Source of the DNA: Cerioporus squamosus
Taxonomy: Eukaryota > Basidiomycota > Agaricomycetes > Polyporales > Polyporaceae
NCBI GenBank assembly: GCA_022592435.1
Contig: JABYQS010000024.1
Location: 124,001 to 188,000, forward strand
Length of the DNA: 64,000 nt
Direction of reading: 5' to 3'
The translations under genes and the position numbers were made by a program. Below, piece after piece: positions 1-12,100 of the stretch. The notes beneath the pieces are model-generated. The model saw only the letters and a program-made list of their open reading frames with translations. It was not told the origin of the DNA and searched no databases. Each line of letters begins with the position of its first letter. The stretch's first letter is position 1.

Positions 1-4
1 ATAT

Positions 5-296
5 TGAGTGACTATCCGTAATGCGTTCCGACGCGATACCTCCAAAATTCATAACTTGAAAGGCCATGTGCCTCGCAGTGTCCCAGACCATTGCACCGGT
101 CGTGCTTCGACCACGGCGGAACAAAGGCCTGCGAACTAGCAGGCTGAGGATCTGCTTTAGAGTCTGGCGAGGGATTTGACCCTCCTGGCCAGATTCCAAA
201 ATTTGAACTCGCTGAGCACACAGCCGGAGCTTTAAGCGAAGTCTAAAGACGGGTCGGACGGGTACTACGTCCAGACAGCTTACGGATAGTCACTCA
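5..296. mobile_element. Short insertion bounded by a 17-bp perfect inverted repeat
   Basis: The segment 5-21 (TGAGTGACTATCCGTAA) is the exact reverse complement of 280-296, so about 292 bp are bounded by a perfect terminal inverted repeat. The interior has no recognisable protein. It lies just past the splice donor (GTACGT, minus strand, 339) of the last readable exon of the neighbouring mitochondrial ribosomal protein gene, so it is either in that intron or has truncated the gene. I see no clear target-site duplication, and only 4 bases of left flank are visible. A small non-autonomous DNA transposon (MITE) is the simplest reading. The inverted repeat is certain; its identity is inferred. 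Confidence 0.6.
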
Positions 297-339
297 TTGT
301 GCAGGTCGTTTGCAACGACGGGCGAATTGGAGAACGTAC

Positions 340-1206
340 CTGCTCTGGCACCAAAAAGACACCCGGCTCGACCTGCCTGAGCTTGCGCTTAACACGCGTG
401 CGCAGATAGTTGCTCTTCGGAGGCGGCTCGAGGTAGCGGATGCGGAGGTCAAGGGAGGGATGCAGCTCTGGGAGCATATCCGGGACCACCTTCATCTGGT
501 ATATACGCTCCATCTAGATTGACCATGTGAGTATCAGTTCTTCTAGCACGAGAGAAAGACAACGTACCAGAAGGTCCAGGTCTCCCTCCTCCCTCCACTT
601 CTGCTCAGCCAGGTGCCTGTATATCGGCTTGTTCATGTCCGCTACATGCCTGCGTGTCACTTCTGCGTGCAGTTCACCATGTACAGAACCACTCACCCAT
701 GCCGTTCCTCGCCTTCCACCTCACGTCGGGCAAGTTCGCCTCCGCCTGGATCTCCAGCACGCGCACCTTCTCCCGCATCTTCTCCAACGCCTGCTCGTCC
801 CTTACACCCTCGGGCTTCGCCTCCTCAGCCTTCACCTTGGCCTGCAGCTCATCCAGCTCCTTCCTAACGAAGCGGCGTCGCGCAGGATATAGCGCAGCGC
901 ATAGTCGTACGCAGGCTCGACGCCCTTCGCAACGGGCCGACACCACTCCCTCGGACGCTCCAGCGAGATGGGGGGCCTGCGCGTCGGCCACTGACGCTGC
1001 TTCCCCTTCGGCGGCTCGGTTTGTTCGGACTCAGCGGGCTCTTCTGTGGAGGTCTCCTTCGCTGGCGCAGGGGTCGACGGCTTTGCTGTCACAGGCGGAG
1101 GCGGAGGGGGCGCGTCCGCCTGCGTGGAGGCCGCTTCAAGCGTTGCGTTCCCTCGCACTGATACTAGTCTGGGAGCATAGCGGGGCAGTCGGCGGAGAGC
1201 GAGCAT
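340..1206 (-). CDS. MRPL35: Mitochondrial large-subunit ribosomal protein mL38 (MRPL35-like), 5' part
   Basis: Structural protein of the mitochondrial large ribosomal subunit; family members carry a PEBP-like fold. The ATG at 1206 opens an Arg-rich, Pro-rich N-terminus typical of a mitochondrial targeting sequence. Conserved segments follow: REWCRPVAKGVEPAYDYALR, a coiled helix (RRFVRKELDELQAKVKAEE), and NKPIYRHLAEQKWREEGDLD, PELHPSLDLRIRY and PPKSNYLRTRVKRKL. Readable exons are 1206-697, 641-568 and 513-340, with GTGAGT, GTACGT and GTACGT donors. The remaining C-terminal PEBP part is outside the window or displaced by the inverted-repeat insertion at 5-296. A one-base frame conflict near 866-882 breaks exon 1 with no room for an intron. 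As the gene should be essential, I suspect an assembly indel. Identification rests on recalled family motifs. Confidence 0.72.
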
Positions 1207-1532
1207 GGTGGTCGGGACGAGACGCGGTCATGTGCGCGCTCAATGCACGCTGCAGAAATTCCGGACGAGCGCTTGCGTGACCTGAATCCGCAAGTGAATC
1301 CGGGTCGGCAACTCTCCTCGAGGCTCGTATGTTCCTGCGGTGTATGGTCATTGCCGTCATGCTAACCAGCCTAAGTGCACATTATCCATTTGATACTACA
1401 GACTCCTCGAGTACAGAGCCAGGTCAAACGATGCGTCACCTCGACACGTTGAAGCAACCTCGAGTCGACGTCGTCGATGCTGCGTCCCTATAAGCCGTCC
1501 ACTCGACATGATTGCAATCCGAGTTGTCTGCT

Positions 1533-2848
1533 TCAGACCTGGGAATGATGAGGAACACATGCCCATGCGTCGTAAAACATATCCTCGAGTTCGATGTGTG
1601 CTTCGAACAAATCGCCCTCGGGTGAAAGCATGCAGTGGAAGTAACCCTCGTCACTCCACATGTAGAAGAACTCCTTCAAAGAGGCGAAGCGTTCCAGCGT
1701 GGCCTCCGCAAAGCGCCGCAAGACGTAGCGGTGCATATGCTCGGGCTGACCGACCAAGCCAACGTCCACATCGTCTGCTGGTAGCACCTTCCGTGCCCAC
1801 ACAGGATCCCAGACAAGCGTTTCCAGGACGGGCGGGAGGTGCTGCGGCTGATCGCTGAGCTGCAGTGGCCTGAGCCAAGCCCGATCTGTTGTGGGGCCAT
1901 AATAGGATGAAGGCGGCCACCGTGTCTATAAGTCGCCATGAGCATACAGCTTACACAGTCGAAACATAAGAAACTTACATATTCTTGATAGTCGACGACA
2001 TCGACGACATGCAGAAACTTGAGACGCGTGCAGCGGTCCCAGCGCAAGGCCGGACGTTCGGTAGGATACATCGGGCCTTCCGGGTCATCGAAGGTCTGCT
2101 CGATGCGCAAGCTGACGAGCTGCGCCCCGAGGAGGTCGACAACTTCGTTAACGGCTTGCGCACTCAACACGTCTATGAGCCAGAGGTGCGTGATGTTGCC
2201 TGTGTCCTTGATCTGGTGCAATATGGCGATGTCGCAGGCAATCGTGTGCAGCTTGGGCAGTTCGACGCCAGCCAATGTAGCTAGGGCCGGTCCGTTCTGG
2301 GTGTCGACTGGCGACTCGGACAGCAAACGTACTTCTTCGAGCTGAGGACTCAGGACTCGCAGCGTGGCAGCATAGCTCTTATTTAGCACCGCCGGGATAC
2401 CCCTGATGTACCGCAACGGCAGTGCTTTTCCCTTCAAGAGCCTCGAGATGTCGTTCTGCCAGTACGAGCCTGAACAGGGCCGAGCCGGACCTCCCCAAAG
2501 GTCTGCGCGCACCTCGAAGGAGACAAGTCGGGGTACCCCGCCCAAGATGACTTTGAGCGTGTCATGGTATAGTGCTTTATACTTGATGTCTCTGGGTGTC
2601 ACCTGAATCGTGAGAGCCTCCACGGCACGCGCGCGATGGGTCGACTGCGATATGCTCTCCGCAAACCGCACGGCGGAGGTGGTCCCGGTGAGCAGCGGCT
2701 TCTTGTACAGGAGACCCTCCGCTTCAAGACGCAGTGCAGAGAGGAATCGAACAACTCTTGCAAATTGACGTTGATCCAGCTCGTCGTGCAGGTACTCGAA
2801 CACCAACTTCCAGACTTCGACAGGGAAGAGGATGTCGCCTCGCGGCAC
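1533..2848 (-). CDS. F-box protein with divergent LRR-like C-terminal region
   Basis: Probable substrate-recognition subunit of an SCF ubiquitin ligase. The start of the reading frame (ILFPVEVWKLVFEYLHDE) matches the F-box pattern (P-x-E-[VI]-x-x-x-[IV]-[FL]-x-[YF]-L). A long region follows with repeated L-x-x-L and 'LPKLHTI' / 'LTRLKFLHV'-type strands as in fungal F-box/LRR proteins. Exon 1 ends at 1979, the intron is 1978-1926 (GTAAGT...TATAG), and exon 2 is 1925-1533; the join keeps frame and gives about 420 residues. No ATG lies in frame at the 5' end: the frame opens at 2848 with GTG, and upstream stops follow quickly. The true start is therefore probably in a short upstream exon spliced at the AG near 2851. 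The target is unknown. Confidence 0.68.
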
Positions 2849-3213
2849 TACTTGAGCTCGAGGGTCCCGCTGCCATGGGTTGCTTCTGGCTTTCCGAGCT
2901 TGACGTGCCTGGCATCAACGGATTGAGCAGGTAAGCTTCGGAAGTTGTGAAGTTACGCACTCTGCTTGCCACCGGCCATACGCCATGATCGAGTGGCGGA
3001 GCTTGGGTTGACTGGCGGGATTCGGAAGACTCCAGTCGTGCAGAGACACGAGCAGACCGCCCAGGCGTGTTGATATTGTCTGCGTCAACCTGGCGCAGAG
3101 TACTAGTCGCCATGCCGGTCGCCCTGAGCGAAGGAGCGAGGGGATAGCGTCTAAGTTCAACGTTCAAGTTGGAACCAAGTCGCAAGATCTGATAGTCAGG
3201 ATCCTGGGGAACA
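2849..3213. other. Intergenic stretch
   Basis: Between the F-box gene and the TIR element. It probably holds the missing first exon and promoter of the F-box gene on the minus strand. I see no other gene. Confidence 0.3.
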
Positions 3214-5556
3214 ATCCGCCGGAATCAGACGCCCATCCGGCGGACTCAGACGCCCACCGGTAACGCGCGGGCAGGACGGTTTCGACTTGCCCTAATCTCA
3301 ATACTGTCCTCACTTCACTTGTTTCATTACTACTGCGTTGACCCTGTGCCAGCCCGAATATAAGCACTTGTAGTCCTTTTCACTCTTGACTATAAGCTTA
3401 TGCTAGAAGCTAGACATAATAAGCAAAATCAGCCCAGTTTATTGCTGTTTACTTCAGCGATTCCTCTTAAGCAAGATCGGCCCAGGTTATACTCCAGGTA
3501 AGCAATCTGCCCAAGTGAATTTGACCCCGGTACGTACTTAGGTGCTCTCTCCCGGCGGCTCACTTAGAGTATCACTCCTCGCAGATTACTTATACTGACA
3601 TATGGACTTTGAAGTCCACTGGTACGTGCCTCGCTCAGTTGTTTGCAACCCAGCCTATGACGATTTCGACCCAGGTCTGAGATGTTTCTGACTTGCGATA
3701 CAACGAATCCAACTAGCGGTCCTGATAACCCATCCGCAAAACAGTACTGTCCACGAAGGTACCCATGGCATACATACTGAAATGGCTGGTACGGTAAGTG
3801 CAGCTTCCGCTCTCGCTCGGCCATCATCTTCGACCCAGCCTAAGACCATATCGGCCACATGGTCACTGGAGAACCGTTCAGCTCTTGCAGACATAATATG
3901 TTCTGCAAACTATCCTAAAAGCTCTTTCTTATAATGCACTGATAGACCCGTAAGTGATGTGTTGGGTTGAATTCGTTCAAGGCGATCCGAGTCTTGAACT
4001 TGACCGGGGTATAACCTGGGACGATTTCACTCCAGCAATACATCTTAGACTGAATGCGTCTGAACAAAAAGCTTAGTCACAAGACTTGGAAGCTAGGGCG
4101 AGAAAAAAGACAGTCTACTTATTGACGACATCTTCACGTTGTGGTCAGCATGCTTGACCTTTCCACAAGTGCTTCACCAATGTCATTGACGCCTTGGCAA
4201 GCCTATAGCTTCGCTCCAAGTTGGTGCTCAAGCCAGGTTCCTTACACAGGGTATAACCTGGGCCGATTTAGCTTAAGCAGAACTGCTTACTGAGTTTATT
4301 CCTGGGCCGTTCGCGCTCAAGCGGAGACTTTGAAGAGTGGAAGGTGGACAACTAGGACCATTAGCAGAGATCAGTAGACTTAAGCACAATGGTCTGAAGC
4401 TGTGTCTATAAGAGCTTACACCAGGTACAAAGAGACTATCGGTTAAACGCAAGCAGGGTCAATACAGGCCGAGACAATGTCGAAAGTGTCCTAGTACCAG
4501 ACACCATTGTAGTGCCTAAGTCCTGTAGTCTGCTTTCAATAGACCGGTGGAACCGTAGGGTCCGATATCTGAGTTTGTCAGCAAGAATTTGATCTCCGAC
4601 GACGCGTCGGGATCTATACACGACGACGCGTCGACGCGTCGCGCGTGGGCCTTGCCTCTCTCTCCACCAGTTCTACGTTATGTGCTCACAATCTCCCTCT
4701 CTACCGTCATCAATCACTCGGAGAAACCCTCCACGTATATAGCGTTTTTTTACAACATACATGCGCTCTATGCCGGCGCATCATCATCAGCAAGCTCAGT
4801 GTCGATCAGTACCAATTGGGAGATGTATGCAAGGCCCGCGATGGCCTCAGCCTGCGAGTTATTGCACCATTCGGTCTCTATGTACATGCGCCCACTATTC
4901 ATGCGCGCACTCATGATATCCATCACTATTAGAAGACTTCTGGATTCCGTGGGAGTTCGTAGAGGTGTACAACGAAGTCCTTTGGAACTGAACATAACAA
5001 GTCGACTTCTGCACCCGCCTATGCGTCTCAAAGACAGCCTGGGTCACAATGATGCTCATTGTACATTGAAGAAGGCCTGGCGCGAACTCCGGTGAGGACT
5101 CGAACAGCGCAGTCTTCGAAGTGCATGTACTGCCAGTGCCAGAAGGTGCGGGCTGTTGTGTGGTTGGTAACTGTATACATGGTAACATTATGTACTCCTG
5201 CGCATGCATCTGCTGCCGCGCTGCGCAGCCAGGAAATGTGGGGGACATACGGGATTTTTGACCAGGAGGAGGAGTACAAGGACAGTGCTAGCTATATCGA
5301 AGCGAGATACCAGATCGTCACCATATATGGACATGCTGTCTCAAAACGGAAATTGCTGTCTGTATATGGTATGCCGAACACTCGGCATGATTGATACACG
5401 AAGAATTGCCACCCTACGGTTTTGTTGGCGTATTCACTAGCAGACGTTGTAGGGCCGTCCGTCCCCCCTTCAATAGGCCCGCAAATCGTCTGCCTACGGG
5501 AGACAATAAGTCCTGCGCGTCTCTGTCCGGCGGATCGGCGTCTAATTCCGGCGGAT
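3214..5556. mobile_element. 2.3-kb element with 40-bp terminal inverted repeats built from paired 21-mers
   Basis: Positions 3214-3253 match the reverse complement of 5517-5556 at 35 of 40 bases. Each end consists of two tandem copies of a 21-bp motif: on the left ATCCGCCGGAATCAGACGCC and ATCCGGCGGACTCAGACGCC. Tandem motifs at both ends resemble transposase-binding sites. Just beyond the right end the sequence continues as a perfect 24-bp palindrome (5545-5568), as if a second terminus abuts the first head to head. The interior (about 3300-4450) holds degenerate inverted copies of a segment containing CGGCCCAGGTTAT (around 3467-3494 and 4252-4279). No convincing transposase is present, so the element looks non-autonomous or decayed. 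Short reading frames at 4590-5280 on both strands are unrecognised. Confidence 0.6.
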
Positions 5557-6504
5557 CCGCCGGAATTGACGTGCGTAAAAGTTACTTCAAAGAAATAACT
5601 TTCACCTGAGGTTATCGGATCTGAGCAAGATCGGATGATGCCTCAGTTGTTCGGTGTAGTGATAATGCTCAACCTGTCAAGGTAGAATGAGTCGAGATGG
5701 AATATTACAGGTTGGGTTCCCAGATGGAACTTTCAATTGGATCTGTCAAAGAATCTGGACGTATGTTTGATGATGTTCCGATATCGGATCGGACTTGACT
5801 TCACTTGGAGGATCGCTCGAGGATGCCTCAGTTCATAGACGTGTGTGTGTGCATATAACTCTTAGACGACGATAGACTTGACTTCTGATTACTACTGTCA
5901 GAGTAGCAGAGACTAGACTTGCTTGGAGGCACTCAGCAAGAGAGTGGAAGGGGAAAACTTGCCCTCCATCCCTTGAGGGGTGGGGGTTTATATACTGTCT
6001 CTATGGGAAAATTACAAATATTACCAAACAGTTCTCTAGGTCATTGTTCTTGGTAAGACAATAAGAGAAGGACAATAAAAAAGTAATAATGAGGGTAGAA
6101 GGCACAACAGTCATCAGGATAATAGCATGGGAGGACTGAGGTAGGACAATCATAATCTGAGAATAATACCATAGGGAAGTAAAAAGTCCTGGGAATGTTC
6201 AAGGACAATGGAGATGATGAACAATACTTCTATCTCAAGTGTGAGATAACATGAGAGGGACAAAAGGTTGGACAACAATAAGAGGAGAGTAGTATAATGA
6301 GCACAATAAGCTTGGAGCATAATGGTGTATAGTACAATAGAAAAGGGGAATTAAACAAGATAAAATCATGTGGCTTACCTATAGAAGTTATCTGAGTCCA
6401 ATTTCATATAGGGATATCAAGAAGATATGGGTTCATCGTTCACCAAGTCAAAAAGTACATATGCCCATTTCAATGTCCAGTTAGAGTCTGCTATGCGTCC
6501 AGGC
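5557..6504. other. Gene-free, AT-rich and purine-rich stretch
   Basis: I see no gene. It contains a short hairpin at about 5577-5604 (AAAGTTA...TAACTTT), a repeated GATGCCTCAGTT (about 5637 and 5823), and a long A/G-biased tract at 6000-6360. It may be decayed transposon or LTR sequence, but I cannot identify a family. Confidence 0.4.
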
Positions 6505-6939
6505 CTAGTCATCCAAGAGGCTTCCAATGATCATATCCTCCTCGTCCTCGATGAGGTACCCATTGACGTCGTAACGGGGTCCTGCGACAGTGGGCTCGAT
6601 CGCATTAGTTGCGAAGACTAGATCGGAGAGGTTGTCAGCCACACTGTCCTCATCGTCGGCATAGACAACGCCGCCGTAGATAACGTCGCCATTCCATCGC
6701 AACTCGATGACTTCTAACTCGGATATTCCAGATCCAAGCGTGTCCTCTGACTTGCTGAGGGGGATTTTGCAAAGGGTGGCGCTCGTACCTTCGGACACCG
6801 TGCCAAGTGCTGTCTCCGCACGTGCAGGTTCATCGTCCCACTCGAGCGTATCCGTGAGTCCTGCACCCAGGACCATCTCGGCGATGTCCTCAGAAGCGAG
6901 GTGGCTCTCGACCGTGGAGTGCAGCTCGTGGTCTGACAC
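6505..6939 (-). CDS. Unrecognised acidic open frame, probably retroelement-associated
   Basis: An open frame without an ATG (it begins at a GTG, and the frame is open further upstream to about 7130) encoding an acidic protein rich in D/E, with patches such as YGGVVYADDEDSVADNLSDL and YLIEDEEDMI. It lies downstream, in transcript order, of the retroelement endonuclease remnant, where a reverse transcriptase would be expected, but it has no RT motifs. It could be a fragment of another element or of a lost host gene. I do not recognise it. Confidence 0.25.
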   Translation of the reverse strand: MSDHELHSTVESHLASEDIAEMVLGAGLTDTLEWDDEPARAETALGTVSEGTSATLCKIPLSKSEDTLGSGISELEVIELRWNGDVIYGGVVYADDEDSVADNLSDLVFATNAIEPTVAGPRYDVNGYLIEDEEDMIIGSLLDD

Positions 6940-7231
6940 GATGTCGGGAGACCTTGAAGGCGTATAGGGTGTGGGTGACTCGGTCAGACGGATGAGACCG
7001 ATGTCGTCCTCCCTGTCCCGAGGGACACTAGGCCGGGCTTCAAACCGCCGCAGAAGAACTGGGTCTGGTCCCCTGGTGACGTAGTTGCGGAGCCGGGGTT
7101 GCTGGTAGGTCTCGGAACTATGGACCAGACTACGTGCGAGGAATCAGTCACATTCCGTGCATGTCACTTGCACTCTCGGATTTCAGCTAGGAGCTTAGGG
7201 ACAACCTCTTTCTCGTGCGCACGTGCCATCT

Positions 7232-8686
7232 TCATGGCGTCTGTTTGAAGCGATGTAGGACTTTCTGAGCATTGGCACTTTCCGAACAAGTGTGGGAGTC
7301 CTCGAGGTCAGCTAGCTCCCTCATCGCCGCAATTCCTCGTGCTTTGATGTCTCTGGCTAACTTCTTGTCTTTGAGCAGCTGCAGCAGGAATAGCGGCCGG
7401 CCAGGACCCATGACGGGTGCATTATCCGCCGTGAGCTGGACCGAGACTAGACTGTGGTCAGTCTTGACCCTGGCCTTGCATACGTGCCACTCGCACGCAC
7501 CATTGAAGACCGTCGGGGTCACGTAGATCCGGTCTAGTCGTGAGAAAACCGCATTGCGCCCGGAGCCACGATGGAAAGTGTATTTACGCAGGTGCGGATA
7601 AGTTACTCTCCAGCCATCTGCTAACATCAGGCCAAGACCACTCTTCAGCTCGTCTAGAGCAACAATCGACTGATCTGGGCCATCACCAACCGGGAGGCGG
7701 TCGAGATTGTCTTCGATGTTGTTGAAATCTCCGGCCATCAGGTGCGGCATCGGGAAATTAGGGCGGGATTCGTAGTAGGTGCGTACCTCTTTGAAGAAGT
7801 GTTTCCGTTCGTTGATGCCATTTGAAGTTGGCGCATAGATACATAGGACTGTCCGTATTTCGCCACCAGGGCCTGGCAGCGATACTTGGATTGCCCTTCC
7901 TGGGACAATCACTGTGGCCGTCGCTTCAGAAGCCTTGATGTATCTACAGTTCAGAACCACTGCTACTCCCTCTCGCTGGGTCGGCGTGTCTGGGTTTTCC
8001 GAGTGGAAGATCTTAATTCTCTTCGCGAACATTTTGTGCAGGCTCGCCTTGCGCTCCTCAGTCAGGTGCGTCTCCTGCAAGAGTAGGACTCCTATCCTTT
8101 GGTCTGACATCACCCTGTAGATCCTTCCCCATTTATTGTTGGGATGATCTCGTATCAAGTTGCCGTAGCCGTTCAGGTTGAGCGTGGCTACATTCAAGGT
8201 CATCTTCCGTTCGTGGTCATCTGCACATCGCCCCGTCGCTCTCCCTGAGCTGCTGCCCGCCTCGTCGGCACTTCTCGGGCGGTCTCTTGTTGCGGTCCGA
8301 CCATCCTGGCCTGGAGAGGTACCTGAGGCTCTGCCCAGGTCATCAGCAGGGCGTACTTGTCCTTGTGCTGGGCTATATCTTCCTCCATTTCCTGTCTGCG
8401 GATCGCCAGCTTGAGTATTATGATCATTTATTCCGGGGTCGTCATCTTCTTCTGTAGCGCACGTGTTACCGTTATTGTCCCGAGGGTCCTGGAGCACGGG
8501 CCGAACACGTATGGCGTCTTGCTCTACCCTTGGTCCGATTCGCTGTGTGCCATGTACCGATATATTGTCCAGTGAAATGGGTGTTTGATTTAAGATGTGG
8601 TTCGCAGTTGGTCCTTTCAGACCGGGGCACAACCATACCCCCGGTCCTAGTCGATGTTTTCCCTTCGACATGGGTGGCGTCGCCAT
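7232..8686 (-). pseudogene. Non-LTR retrotransposon ORF2 remnant: APE-type endonuclease domain
   Basis: Encodes an endonuclease/exonuclease/phosphatase domain as in LINE ORF2 proteins, which nick target DNA for target-primed reverse transcription. Visible motifs in order are LNVATLNLNGYG (metal site), VLLLQETHL (catalytic Glu), CIYAPTSNG, LMAGDFNN (GDFN), SRLDRIYV, and TDHSLVSVQL (catalytic Asp-His). The frame then ends at a stop (7232), although the next frame continues with a plausible MKMARAHEKEVVPKLLAEIR. This indicates a one-base frameshift. No reverse transcriptase follows; the sequence degenerates below about 7170. The N-terminal 150 residues are low-complexity. With the ORF1 remnant upstream on the same strand it forms one dead element that kept its 5' part and lost its 3' part. 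Confidence 0.8.
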
Positions 8687-9122
8687 GATTCAGTGTGCAG
8701 ACACTTTCAACATGGCTTTAGCTTGCGCTCGGTCCGCCCGCACCTCAATAGGCTAACCGGTGGGTACTCACACAAAACACGGTCCTGCACTCTTGAGCCA
8801 GTATATTAGGTGCCTCGTGGACACCGCTATACCAGAGAGTTGAGATGTACTTGCTGCGGGTGCATCCTGCATCTCCCAGCGGTACGCGTAGTCCAGTCCG
8901 TCAGGCTGGCGCGTCGGATGACCAGTGCCAGTTGACTCACAGGAGTCTACCATGTTGTCTTACCAGTTGATTTGGAGGTACCTCGGCTTCAAGTCATGGT
9001 GTGGAGGCCAAGAGATTGGACACAAGATACCATAGTACAAATCAACACACATTACTGAGAGGATACCCCAACAGGGGAGCAAGAGACCGTCCGTTCGAAG
9101 TCAACATTCTCGAGATACATGG

Positions 9123-12100
9123 CTAGTGGCTCTTCTTCCCCGAGCCACCGCCTGCCCCTCTACCGGGACGCGGGCCACAGCCATCCTTCCCGCGTCCGGA
9201 GGATCTGGAAGAGCGCGAAGAATGGTCGTCTCCCCGTGGCGTGTCGCAGCGGCTGCGATCATTAGACCTCCCGTAGCCTGCGTTCGAAGGCGGCCTAGTT
9301 CCACCATGTCTCCCGTCACGGGTTCTATTCTGATCGTTATCGTCGGCCTGCGCATGTTCGCCGAAAACGCCTTGGCCTGGCTCGGGCCCGTTCCAGCCGC
9401 CGATGCGAGGGAACAGGCAAAGATGCATGGGGTGACTGACACTTCTACATCCCGGGCATGCCGCGGTATACCGGATGCGCCCGGTCCCGTTCGCGAAGCT
9501 TTGGTAGCGGAGGGTGCGGAGGCGCGCAACCCATCATCTCCATTCGTGCAGATCCCTGGTTGGTGAGCGTATAAAGATATTGGTGACATAATTACCGTTA
9601 CCCAGTTACAACGACTCGATGCGAAGCGTGCGTAGGACGGCTTCGAGAGCGCGGTCCGCCGGCCATCCCTCGAAATCCGGGTTTGCAGCCACCATCTGCT
9701 CCCTCCATTTTCTCATCTCCGGTTCCCCAAGGGCTCGGTGGATCACCGCCCTGATCTTCTGTTCGTTGTTATTGAGAAAGCCCTCGAGCATCATGACCCA
9801 CCTAGTCATGCTTGTCGATCTCGGCGAGGTGTGGAAGGAAATGTAAGGAAAGGACCATGTTCGTCTCGCAAGAGCTCTTGCGACGCCTTCCGGAGTGAGA
9901 TTTCGTATCGCCCAGATCGTTGGCAAGTCCCGAGCGTGCGCGCGTATGCCATCTTCAAGCTCTGGTGGGACGACATCAAAGCCCGACTCACCCGAGATGA
10001 ACTCCATGGCCCTCCTGATGTTCTCCTCGACGCGGCGATTTAGAGCGTCGTTTTTGGTATACCGATAGTTGAAAGGGTCGACAAAGACGACCGTATTGGC
10101 CGGGTCCGTCCACATCTCACGAAGCCATTCTGTCGCCATCTTGCGGAGGTGCGCCTTGGGATCGTCGCTGTATACTGCCGGGAAACTGCCCTCCGGGATG
10201 TCTGTTGGCTCAAGGTGTGCACTGACGCAATCCTCGCGGAGAGCAGAAGGGAGCAGCTCGCCCTCTTCTTCATCCCAGTCCTCATATGTCTCGCCCTCTT
10301 CGCTTCGGGGGAATATCTCGTCATCGTCTAGCATCGCGTCCTCGTCACGGCTGTCTTCCCGATACCTCGGTGCAGGAGGAGGGATGTTCTTGCCGTAGAG
10401 ACGGGAGTGGCGCTCTCGCCTGATGGATTGGTTGGGGCACGGGGTTGCATGCTGAAGGTTCGTGACGCAAGAGAGAGGAGAGCGTCACGGCAGGAGCGGC
10501 GAGGCGCTACGACACATTCACGGCGTGTTCTGCGCCATGTTCTGCACCATGTACTGTGCGGCGCGGGTGTTGGGCAGCGGGGCGAAGGCGGAGAGCTCCC
10601 TGCGTGCACTGGAGAAGGCCCTGGTGTCGCGTCCTTCCCATTGGCTGCGTGCTGGCTCGTTGGGACCCGGACGGTCATGCCTGGAGCGCTGCGGTGTCGC
10701 GTTCTCATGGCGGGAGGGAGGGTGCGAGGAGGCGTCGTCCCACATCCTCCAGTCGTGTTCTCCTGCAAAGGTGAGACTGCCGCTGTGTCCCGAAGGACCG
10801 GCGCCGTACGTCTGGAAAGTGGCTGAGGCATGCGCGCCTCCCCCAGACCCAGCCCTGTCGTTGAGAGCCTGCCGGAGGCTACGCTGGTGTGCCTCTAGAA
10901 GCTCAGTTTCATTCCAGCCGCCGCCACCATTTGCGATCAGCAGATCGGCCGCTTCTTCTTTGTCATCGGAAGCTGGTGACAGGGCACACGCTTTTCCTTT
11001 GCCCTTTTCAGGCTTCGGTTCGCCGGGCTGGTCGTCCGGGTCGTGGTCCCGGGTGTCCGTGTTAGCAGGAGGTGCGTATTCGTATCCTCGGCGTGTTGTG
11101 TTAAGAGCCGGACAATGGTCGGAGCCGCGCTCACTGGCGTGGGCAGGATGCGGAGATGGCTGATAGCGGGCGGGATAGGTACTGGCTGGGGGGATAGAGT
11201 TTGCCATTGAGGACTGGCCGACAATCGTGCGTACATGTTGGGAGGGCGTAGAGGCCATAGCAGGAGCGAAAGCGAGTCCCAGACCCCTAAGTCCATCAGC
11301 CTCCTCGCCGGCCTGCCCCCTTCTCCCGCTCCCCCAAGGGTTCCCGAGGTCGTCCTCCAAGCCTGGAAGTCTTCTTCCGCCTGTCAGAGCGGGCATAGTG
11401 CTTGCCAGCCGCAGACGGCTGAGCCCGCGCCGTACTTCCTCGGGATTTGGGGAGCCCGGCCATAGCCGCTTCTTGTTGTTTCCAGTGTGCTCTGCGTGAG
11501 ATAGAGGAAGCTGATGCTCACCATGGAAGAAGGCGCCTGGGTCACCGTCCAAGAGGAGTTGCCGCGTGAAGTGGGAGCTGCTCAGGTGTTCCGGCTGAGT
11601 AGTCGTCGCCTCGGGTGCCTTGTCGTCAACGTGCGGGGCACCCTGGAGGATATGCTCGGTGTAGTATGGCAGATCGACGATGGGAGGGGTAGGGAAATAA
11701 GCGAAGTAATCTGTACCATTGTCCGAACTGTCATCAGTGTTCACGTTCCGTGTGACCGTAGCCGTCCCTTGCCCACTGCCGGTGTGCTGGCCGTTTTGCC
11801 CGTGATTAGCACTTGCTATGCTCGCGCTGGGGTGGCAGACCGAGATCTGGCTACGCTGCCTCGTTGCCCTGACCGTCGGGGAGGGAGAGAAGAGCTCGAC
11901 CGGGGAGTGAGACTCCGCCAAGGCGCTGGACCAGCTGAAATGGAGCGGGGTAGAGTCAGGTACATCGAAGACCGTCTAGGAGCTGCCCCACCTCGGCTGT
12001 GAGCTGTCGATCTAGCTGGCAGGAAGCGAAACATTGCTGGCAATGGGAGAGGGAGCCTTCACGGCGCTCAGCGTGGAGAAGGAGCATGCAAGGTAGAGTG

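Noticed and set aside
10400..11160. Long plus-strand frame opposite the retroelement ORF1
   Set aside because: Cys/Trp/Arg-rich composition without motifs; the minus strand carries the coherent ORF1 frame.
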